From NCBI GenBank assembly GCA_016931085.1, contig JAFGFO010000206.1:1-12456 (forward strand): a stretch of DNA of 12,456 nt, in the 5' to 3' direction. Of this stretch, positions 7,755 to 12,456 are shown piece by piece. The notes beneath the pieces are model-generated. The model did not search any database and was not told the DNA's origin. It saw only the letters and a program-made list of their open reading frames with translations. Position numbers and translations under genes: made by a program. This DNA is from Thermoflexales bacterium (GTDB lineage: Bacteria > Chloroflexota > Anaerolineae > Fen-1058). Every line of letters starts with the position of its first letter. Within the stretch, counting starts at the first letter, position 1.

Positions 7755-7859
7755 ATGTCAGAAGCACAGCTTGGCGCAGAGATAGGGGCTGATTTATCCA
7801 GCGAGCGTGGTCGCTACGTAAAGGCCCTCGAACGTGATTTGGATGTTTTGGTGCAGTAG
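7755..7859 (+). pseudogene. Severed N-terminal part of the first MNT nucleotidyltransferase, ending at an in-frame amber
   Basis: From ATG 7755 the frame reads 34 codons, with the helix-like segment RYVKALERDLDVLVQ just before TAG at 7857-7859. It then continues without a shift into the nucleotidyltransferase core at 7860. Members of this MNT group commonly begin with a helix like YxxALERDLxxLVxxL directly before the VILFGSYA strand, so the amber splits one gene. A single CAG-to-TAG change would explain it. The 34-residue peptide has no domain of its own. The promoter at 7692-7720 serves it. The join is inferred from the shared frame and remembered family layout. Confidence 0.6.
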
Positions 7860-8138
7860 TTGAGCCGTATGCCGGCAGTGGAAAAAGTCATTTTGTTTGG
7901 CTCGTACGCGGCTGGGCGGCGTGACCTGTTCACTGATCTGGATGTGCTGGTGGTGATGCATTCGCCGTTGGATTTTGTGAGCCGCTGTGCTGCCCTGGCG
8001 CGCCACTTGCAGATTGGGGTGGCTTTGGATCTATTAGTGTACACTCCCCAAGAGATGGATCGTATGCGCGACCGGCCGTTTTTGCGTCAGGCGCTTGGAT
8101 CGAGCAAGGTGTTGTATGAGAGAAGACCCGCTACGTGA
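7860..8138 (+). CDS. MNT-type nucleotidyltransferase core (first copy; N-terminus cut off by amber)
   Basis: The 92-residue frame downstream of the amber keeps the polymerase-beta nucleotidyltransferase core: ILFGSYAAGRRDLFTDLDVLVVM contains the GSx10DxD metal-binding motif, and LDLLVYTPQEMDRM supplies the third strand. Proteins of this MNT group are antitoxin partners of HEPN toxins, and some inactivate the toxin by transferring AMP to a tyrosine near the HEPN active site. Translation would need re-initiation at TTG 7860 or ATG 7869, or amber readthrough. None has a good ribosome binding site, so the gene may be silent. Its end overlaps the start of the HEPN remnant (ATG 8116) by 23 bases, the tight coupling usual for such pairs. 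Other genes here end in TAG, so TAG is a normal stop. Confidence 0.7.
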   Translation: MSRMPAVEKVILFGSYAAGRRDLFTDLDVLVVMHSPLDFVSRCAALARHLQIGVALDLLVYTPQEMDRMRDRPFLRQALGSSKVLYERRPAT

Positions 8139-8261
8139 AGGCCGGCGGATGATATACTACCGGCGCGTGTGTATAACCAGCAAGCTGCTGGCAATGCGCT
8201 GGAGCTGGCGGAGGCGGTGGTAGACCAGGTAGAGGCCTGGTTTGCTGGGGTGGTGCAATGA
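8116..8261 (+). pseudogene. HEPN-domain toxin remnant (first copy), internal deletion and frameshift
   Basis: ATG 8116 opens with MREDPLREGRR, a start often seen in HEPN genes directly behind MNT genes, but this frame then becomes meaningless and stops at TAG 8221-8223. A different frame from about 8151 to TGA 8259-8261 reads DDILPARVYNQQA, then NALELAEAVVDQVEAWF, which looks like the last helix of a HEPN domain. Together only about 48 residues remain of a domain usually about 120-140 residues long. The middle, including the Rx4-6H RNase motif, is missing and the two ends are out of frame. The final TGA overlaps the next gene's ATG (ATGA at 8258-8261). The family assignment rests on the ends and the context only. 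Confidence 0.6.
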
Positions 8262-8470
8262 ATCGTTTCCGGGATTGGATAGCGCAGGCGGAAAGGGATC
8301 TGCGGCGAGCCGAGATAGACATCCAATACTACATTCCCACCCGTTACCCCAACGGCTTTGCGGAAGGCAAGCCGGCCGATTATTATAACGCCGCGATGGC
8401 CCGCGAGGCAGTGGATGCTGCAACAGACATTATCCGGTTCTGTCAGGTTCATCTCGCTCGATCGGAATGA
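8258..8470 (+). CDS. Shortened HEPN-domain protein (second copy), core missing
   Basis: The 70-residue frame begins MNRFRDWIAQAERDLRRAEI, the typical first helix of a HEPN domain, and jumps straight to YYIPTRYPNGFAEGKPADYY and a C-terminal helix (MAREAVDAATDIIRFC), the typical end. Roughly 60 residues expected between them, with the catalytic Rx4-6H motif and the second and third helices, are absent, yet the frame is kept. As it stands it cannot be an active HEPN RNase. Its ATG overlaps the stop of the first HEPN remnant, and its end overlaps the next nucleotidyltransferase by 56 bases, so it was once the toxin half of a HEPN-MNT pair. It could still make a small helical protein able to bind its old partner. 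Confidence 0.7.
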   Translation: MNRFRDWIAQAERDLRRAEIDIQYYIPTRYPNGFAEGKPADYYNAAMAREAVDAATDIIRFCQVHLARSE

Positions 8471-8801
8471 ACTTGTAGCCGCGCTGCGCGCGATTGCCGA
8501 GCGCATCGGCGCTGAACAGTCCGCGGTGAAGGCCGTACGTCTCTTTGGCTCGCTGGCGCGCGGGGAACAGACCGGCACCAGCGACGTGGACGTGTTGATC
8601 GTGCTTAAACTGGGCACGGTGGGAAGTGCCATGGAGCGGATACGTCGCTTTCACGCTTACTTTGATTTGCCGTTGGCGGTGGACGTATTGGTCTACGCTG
8701 AGGACCAGATTGCGCAGCGTTTGCAGGCCGGCGATCCCTTCCTGGCACGGGTATGGGCTGAGAGCCGCGTTCTGTGGCCGGCGAGTTCTCTCGAGTGGTG
8801 A
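8415..8801 (+). CDS. MNT-type nucleotidyltransferase (second copy), probable HEPN antitoxin
   Basis: The product (128 residues from ATG 8415) carries VRLFGSLARGEQTGTSDVDV, a complete GSx10DxD nucleotidyltransferase motif, followed by LAVDVLVYAEDQIAQRL with the third acidic position. The family is the minimal nucleotidyltransferase antitoxin that pairs with HEPN toxins. Recognisable homology seems to begin at LDRNELVAALRAIAERI; ATG 8415 is the closest upstream start in frame and has GAGG at 8405-8408. An earlier ATG at 8358 would overlap the HEPN gene more and is less likely. The gene overlaps the shortened HEPN gene by 56 bases. Its active-site motif is intact although its neighbour toxin is not, so it may be an orphan antitoxin or on its way to loss. 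Confidence 0.8.
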   Translation: MLQQTLSGSVRFISLDRNELVAALRAIAERIGAEQSAVKAVRLFGSLARGEQTGTSDVDVLIVLKLGTVGSAMERIRRFHAYFDLPLAVDVLVYAEDQIAQRLQAGDPFLARVWAESRVLWPASSLEW

Positions 8802-8808
8802 GGGTTGT

Positions 8809-8837
8809 TTGCCAGTCTCAGTCTTTTGTGATAGAAT
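8809..8837 (+). promoter_or_regulatory. Sigma70-type promoter of the Uma2-like remnant
   Basis: TTGCCA (8809-8814) and TAGAAT (8832-8837) are 17 bases apart with an extended -10 stretch TGTGA at 8827-8831. It begins only eight bases after the second MNT gene and points at the reading frame starting at ATG 8892, which has AGGAG (8879-8883) eight bases ahead. Promoter and ribosome site look intact although the gene is broken. Confidence 0.6.
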
Positions 8838-8891
8838 CTCCCTTCGTGTGGTGAACCAAGTGTAAGGGGGGCGATTGTAGGAGAAGTGTAA

Positions 8892-9081
8892 ATGGATACG
8901 CGTGAGTTTGAAAGATTGTTGCAGCGAGCCGATCAAGTCGGTGTGCGGCTAGAGATTATCGGACGTGATCATTTTCAATCCTTATACCTTGCAAGTACTG
9001 CACATGCGCCGGGATGGTGTGGCACGTCACACCTCGCCAGTGACGATTGACCTGGCGTGCGGCTGTCGCTGCGTGGTGTGA
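8892..9081 (+). pseudogene. Uma2-like endonuclease remnant, middle deleted and ends out of frame
   Basis: ATG 8892 starts MDTREFERLLQRADQVGVRLEI, resembling the first helix and strand of Uma2 (DUF820) proteins, then drifts and stops at TGA 9048-9050. In the +1 frame, open from 8953, DVIIFNPYTLQVLHMRRDGV and SPVTIDLACGCRCVV run to TGA 9079-9081. This resembles the last strands and tail of the same family. Only about 60 of the usual 180-200 residues are left; the PD-(D/E)xK nuclease core between the ends is missing. The promoter at 8809-8837 and AGGAG at 8879-8883 are intact. The two halves were recognised from memory of the family, so the name is tentative; the broken, two-frame structure is directly visible. 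Confidence 0.5.
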
Positions 9082-9104
9082 AGACCTGATATTGGGAGAA
9101 ACGA

Positions 9105-11090
9105 ATGAAAAATATCTTGAACGTCTTTCAAAAGAAGAGAGAAGACTTAGAGATAGATGGAGGGTCTCATATGCCGGAAGAGCCGCCAGCCGAGCCTGAG
9201 ACCTTAGACCTGGAACCTGAATTGGCAGGTGTGCCGGTTGAGCCTGGGACCATAGACCTGGAACCTGAAACTGCCTCCGAACCTGAAATGGTTTTCGAAG
9301 CAGATAGAGAGCCTGAAGCGCTGGAAAATGCGCCGGCCGAGCCCGAGATCTTGGAAGCTGAAACCGCCCTTGAGACCGCCGAGGTGGCGCTTCTGGCAGA
9401 AGAGCCGGTCAAGGGAGAGGGGGAGCTTGTTTTGCCGCCTGAAGCCACTCTGCCCGAAGCGGAGCTGGCGATGGTGGCTGAAGAGCTTGCGCAAGAAGAC
9501 GAAGAAGACGAGTCACTCGAGGAACTGGCCTTTCTTACTTCTTACTCCCTACTGCCTACTCCCTCCTTCTCCCTGAACGACGTGCGCGAGTTGGTCCAGG
9601 CTGAGCTGGTTACCGTGCAGGAGAGCGTGGGCGCCGCGCGGGTCGAGCTGGCCCAGGTGCGAGAGGACGTCCCCGATCTGATCCAGATCGAGCTGCTTCG
9701 CAAGCAGCAAGACCGTTACAGTGCTTCGCTGGCGGCCTTGCAAGAGGTGGCGAGTGAATTTTCCGAGCTTAGGCCCGATATGCTGCGCGTGGAGCTGACT
9801 ATGCTCGATGAGGAAGAGCCGGGCGTGCTGCAGAAGAGCGAGCTGTCTGTGCCCGAAAGAGTCGAAGCGCTCGACTTTATTCGCTCGCGCCGGGCGCACA
9901 TCAAGCAGCAGTTAGCCGAGGTCGAGGCCGAAATAACTCGCCGCATGCTTGAGACAGATCAAAAGGTGACCGCGCTGGAGGGTCGCCGTGTCTTGGACGA
10001 TTTGCGCCAGGAGATCGAGGGGCAAAAAGAGTCGGTGGCGCGGGTGGACGGCCGCCTGCAGCAGGTGGCGGCCGGCGTCGAGGAGCGTGCCAGGCAGGTG
10101 GTGGGCGCGGCCCTGGCTGCCCTGCCCGCGCCCAAGACTTGCTTGGGCTTGTGGCCAACGCTGGCGGCGCTGGCGGTGGTACTGGCCGTGGGCGTGGCGG
10201 GCGTGCTGCTGCCGCGAGAAACAGAGGCGAGACCCAGTGTCCAAATCGAGATGGCCAGCATGTATCAGGCGGCCGGCGACAGCGAAAATGCGCTCCGCTT
10301 GCTGGACGAAGCAGTGGCTGCCGGCATCCAAGATGTAGGGCGCTTGGGGCAGGTGGGACAGATGTATTATTCGCTCAAAGAGTATGGCAAGGCCATTGAC
10401 TTGTTGAGTCAGGCTTTGGAGCGAGACCCGTCCAACATCGAAGCCGGCCTGACCCTGGCGCGCAGCTACGGTCGCGCCAATCAAACTCGCGAGTCCATTG
10501 CACAGTACGAATACCTGGTTCAGCAAGAGCCTGGGAATTGGCGCTATTACTCGGAGATGGGAGCGCAGTACCAGGCTATGAAGGATTATGACCGTGCTTT
10601 TGCGCAGTATCAAAAGACGAGTGAGCTTGCTCCCACGCGAATCGAAGGGCCTCTGTCTCAAGCCAACTTGTATCGCGCCCTGGGGCGTCACGATGAGGCT
10701 ATCGCGCAGTATCAAAAAGTCGTGCAAATCAACCCCAAGTACTACTTGGGCTATGTGTACGCCGGCTTGAGTTATGTAGGGAAAGGCGATCACGCCCAGG
10801 CGATTGAGCAGTACAAGCTGGCTATCTCTGCTGGATCCGAGCGTTTTGAGGCGTACTTTTACACAGGCGAGGCCTACCTGGCGCAGGGAAGCTTTCAGGA
10901 GGCGATTGAGCCTTATCGACAATCCCTCGAAAAGAATCCCCAACACGCGGCATCCTACGTCGGTTTGGGCAAAGCCTATGTGGCCTTGGGCGAGTGCGCC
11001 AATGCGTTACCTCAGTTTACAGAAGCACTCAAGTTAGATCCCAAGAACACCGAGGCCCAGGCCGGGCTGGAGGCGTGCGCAGGGAAGTGA
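9105..11090 (+). CDS. Membrane-anchored coiled-coil and TPR protein
   Basis: The 661-residue product has four parts. Residues 1-143 are very acidic, proline- and glutamate-rich and probably disordered, with internal repeats of EPxTxDLEPE. Residues 144-157 are encoded by a heptamer repeat. Residues 158-340 are charged and heptad-like, a probable coiled coil. A single transmembrane helix lies at 347-369. Residues 378-660 form eight consecutive 34-residue TPRs (YxxLKEYGKAIDLLSQALERDP and relatives). There is no cleavable signal peptide. Topology is not decided by the flanking charges; an acidic cytosolic N-terminus with exported TPRs is plausible. GGGAGA (9094-9099) supports the start. TPR membrane proteins of this kind often scaffold assembly of envelope or polysaccharide machinery. 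The next gene, a nucleotide-sugar dehydrogenase, starts 79 bases later and may be co-transcribed. No specific function can be named. Confidence 0.85.
   Translation: MKNILNVFQKKREDLEIDGGSHMPEEPPAEPETLDLEPELAGVPVEPGTIDLEPETASEPEMVFEADREPEALENAPAEPEILEAETALETAEVALLAEEPVKGEGELVLPPEATLPEAELAMVAEELAQEDEEDESLEELAFLTSYSLLPTPSFSLNDVRELVQAELVTVQESVGAARVELAQVREDVPDLIQIELLRKQQDRYSASLAALQEVASEFSELRPDMLRVELTMLDEEEPGVLQKSELSVPERVEALDFIRSRRAHIKQQLAEVEAEITRRMLETDQKVTALEGRRVLDDLRQEIEGQKESVARVDGRLQQVAAGVEERARQVVGAALAALPAPKTCLGLWPTLAALAVVLAVGVAGVLLPRETEARPSVQIEMASMYQAAGDSENALRLLDEAVAAGIQDVGRLGQVGQMYYSLKEYGKAIDLLSQALERDPSNIEAGLTLARSYGRANQTRESIAQYEYLVQQEPGNWRYYSEMGAQYQAMKDYDRAFAQYQKTSELAPTRIEGPLSQANLYRALGRHDEAIAQYQKVVQINPKYYLGYVYAGLSYVGKGDHAQAIEQYKLAISAGSERFEAYFYTGEAYLAQGSFQEAIEPYRQSLEKNPQHAASYVGLGKAYVALGECANALPQFTEALKLDPKNTEAQAGLEACAGK
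9192..9269. repeat. Direct 30-base repeat in the acidic N-terminal region
   Basis: Two copies of a 30-base unit (9192-9221 and 9240-9269, 48 bases apart) differ at only two positions and encode EPETLDLEPE and EPGTIDLEPE. Shorter EPE-containing echoes follow in the protein. This indicates recent duplication within the disordered acidic segment of the TPR protein. Confidence 0.75.
9535..9572. repeat. CTACTCC heptamer repeat inside the TPR protein gene
   Basis: Five heptamers in a row can be read: TTACTTC, TTACTCC, CTACTGC, CTACTCC, CTCCTTC, then TCCC. CTACTCC heptamer tracts are remembered as common between genes in several bacterial phyla. Here the tract is in frame and encodes TSYSLLPTPSFS, a hydrophobic and proline-rich stretch quite unlike the acidic sequence before it and the coiled coil after it. 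Confidence 0.6.
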
Positions 11091-11169
11091 GGAACAGACA
11101 GAGAAGTTGGATTTTTACAGGTTTAGGTGGGGAAGCCTGAAGACATAAGGTTGTAAGGAGAACATAACG

Positions 11170-12456
11170 ATGCATCGGAATATTGTTGTGGTGGGTATGG
11201 GATATGTGGGCATTCCCTGTGCAATTTTGCTGGCCGATGTGCCAGGCCATACCGTCACTGGCGTGCAAAGACGCTCGGAGCGTTCTGGCTGGAAGATTGA
11301 TTGTTTGAACAGCGGCAAGTCGCCTTTCGAGGGCGACGAGCCAGGCGTGGCCGAGTTGATCGCCAGAGTGGTGGCCGCCGGTACCTTTCGCGCCACCGAC
11401 GACATTTCGGTGTGCAAGCAGGCCAATACGATCCTGATTGACGTGCAGACGCCTACGGATGACGACCACGTGCCGCATTACGAGTCTTTGCGCGAGGTAA
11501 GCGCCAGCGTAGGCAAGTATATGCAGCCGGATGTGTTGATCGTGATCGAATCCACCGTGGCGCCGGGCACGACCGAGCATATCGTCCAGCCCATCCTGGA
11601 GCGAGAAAGCGGCCTCAAGGCCGGTCGGGATTTCTACCTGGCCTTTTCTTACGAACGCGTGATGCCGGGCAAGCTCTTGGAGTACATCATCAATTTTCCA
11701 CGCGTGGTGGGCGGCATTGACGAGGAATCTACTCGCCGGGCGGTGGAATTGTACAAGACGATTGTCAGACGCGAGATTTCGGCCACCAGCGCCCTGACAG
11801 CCGAAATGTCCAAGGTGGTAGAGAACGCCTACCGTGACGTGAACATTGCTTTTGCCAATGAGGTGGCATTGCTGTGCGAGAGCATGGGGGTCGATGTTTT
11901 CGAGATGCGCGAGCTGATCAATGCCCGCCACGACCGGCACATGCACCTGCCCGGCGCGGGGGTAGGCGGTCACTGCTTGCCCAAGGATAGCTGGCTATTG
12001 CAGTACGGCGTGCGCACGTATGGCCTCAATCCACCTGAGATGCGGCTGATTCCCCTGGCGCGCCAGATCAACGATGGAATGCCGGCGCACATGCTCCGCT
12101 TGATTGAGCAAGGCTTGCAAGAGAAGGATGTAAAGCTGGATGGAGCCAGGGTGGCTGTGTTGGGAGTATCCTACCTGGAAGACGCCGACGACACCCGCAA
12201 CACCCCAGCGGCTGCCCTGGCCCACTTGCTCCTGGCGTGCGGCGCCCAGGTGGTGGCGCACGACCCATACGTGCGCTTGCCTGATTGGCAACGCGTGTTG
12301 GGTGATGGCCATGATGTTCCACTGACTAGTAACCTGGATGAGGCGCTGGCGGGAGCGGATTGCGTGGCTATTGTGACCCGGCATCGCCAGTATTTTGGAT
12401 TGGACCCCGAACAGTTGCGTTCGAGCATGCGCACGCCGCTCGTGGTAGATGGAAGA
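11170..12456 (+). CDS. Nucleotide-sugar 6-dehydrogenase (UDP-glucose/UDP-ManNAc dehydrogenase family), 3' end outside window
   Basis: The 429 codons visible run off the window; with the usual 420-440 residues only a short tail should be missing. The enzyme oxidises the C6 hydroxyl of a UDP- or GDP-sugar twice to the uronic acid, for polysaccharide synthesis. Seen in order: Rossmann motif G9-x-G-Y-V-G14, EST at 127-129, YERVMPGK at 161-168, catalytic K215 and N219 (SKVVENAYRD), the nucleophile C269 in GVGGHCLPKD, and the C-terminal DDTR at 340-343. GVGGHC is closer to the UDP-ManNAc/UDP-GlcNAc dehydrogenase group, while CLPKD resembles UDP-glucose dehydrogenase, so the substrate is open. Q33-R34-R35 replaces the usual acidic residue after the second strand, hinting at unusual cofactor preference. 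AAGGAG (11155-11160) supports the start. It may share a transcript with the TPR gene. Confidence 0.88.
   Translation, partial: MHRNIVVVGMGYVGIPCAILLADVPGHTVTGVQRRSERSGWKIDCLNSGKSPFEGDEPGVAELIARVVAAGTFRATDDISVCKQANTILIDVQTPTDDDHVPHYESLREVSASVGKYMQPDVLIVIESTVAPGTTEHIVQPILERESGLKAGRDFYLAFSYERVMPGKLLEYIINFPRVVGGIDEESTRRAVELYKTIVRREISATSALTAEMSKVVENAYRDVNIAFANEVALLCESMGVDVFEMRELINARHDRHMHLPGAGVGGHCLPKDSWLLQYGVRTYGLNPPEMRLIPLARQINDGMPAHMLRLIEQGLQEKDVKLDGARVAVLGVSYLEDADDTRNTPAAALAHLLLACGAQVVAHDPYVRLPDWQRVLGDGHDVPLTSNLDEALAGADCVAIVTRHRQYFGLDPEQLRSSMRTPLVVDGR

Noticed and set aside
7857..7859. The amber codon read as a sense codon (pyrrolysine or recoded TAG)
   Set aside because: TAG is used as the normal stop of the 307-aa protein, the Calx-beta/GH gene and sat-cysC in this window, and no recoding element is visible downstream. 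A mutation is simpler.
8138..8258. A small independent gene MREDPLREGRR...RRRW (8116-8223)
   Set aside because: After the first 11 residues the translation is Arg/Trp-rich and unlike a protein, while another frame of the same DNA gives a sensible HEPN-like C-terminus. It is better explained as one broken gene.
9082..9089. AGACCTGA near the start of the TPR gene, matching one half-arm of the 5803-5836 palindrome
   Set aside because: Only eight bases match and there is no opposing arm, so chance is sufficient.

Overview
The window looks like a bacterial chromosome fragment, most plausibly from a Chloroflexota lineage such as Anaerolineae or a relative. This is an inference from several signs together: GC-rich coding with G/C third positions, a bifunctional ATP sulfurylase/APS kinase, very large secreted Calx-beta proteins, HEPN/MNT and Uma2 accessory genes, and several families of short dispersed palindromic or heptameric repeats. 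All real genes read on the + strand. No rRNA, tRNA or CRISPR array was seen.

Left part (1-5836). A degenerate CTCTGTGT repeat and a good sigma70-type promoter precede a structured leader with a two-codon minigene. They lead into a 307-residue secreted protein anchored by its C-terminus. A long hairpin follows it, probably a terminator, and then a second perfect hairpin. Next is a 1495-residue exported protein: signal peptide, a linker encoded by two copies of a GC-rich palindromic repeat, eight Calx-beta modules, and a clan GH-A-like glycoside hydrolase domain with both catalytic glutamates visible. A perfect 15-bp palindrome lies directly after its stop codon.

Middle (5854-9081). An intact sat-cysC fusion (ATP to APS to PAPS) is followed by a low-complexity GATAGA repeat. 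A second promoter then opens a decayed accessory island of about 1.3 kb. The island holds an MNT nucleotidyltransferase whose N-terminal helix is cut off by an in-frame amber codon, a HEPN remnant, a second internally deleted HEPN gene, a second MNT nucleotidyltransferase with an intact active-site motif, and, behind a third promoter, a remnant that looks like a Uma2-type endonuclease. HEPN1, HEPN2 and the Uma2-like gene each keep a beginning and an end but lack the middle.

Right part (9105-12456). A membrane-anchored protein has an acidic N-terminal region, a coiled coil, one transmembrane helix and eight TPRs. A nucleotide-sugar 6-dehydrogenase follows in the same direction and runs off the window a few residues short of its end. 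It points to a polysaccharide or cell-surface glycan locus continuing to the right.

The most interesting material is (i) the doubled MNT-HEPN-HEPN-MNT island in which both toxin cores are missing while both antitoxin-type catalytic motifs survive, and (ii) intergenic-type repeats that sit in frame inside linkers of two large proteins. No clearly new system was found. Family-level statements about MNT/HEPN and Uma2 rest on remembered family features and need a homology search.
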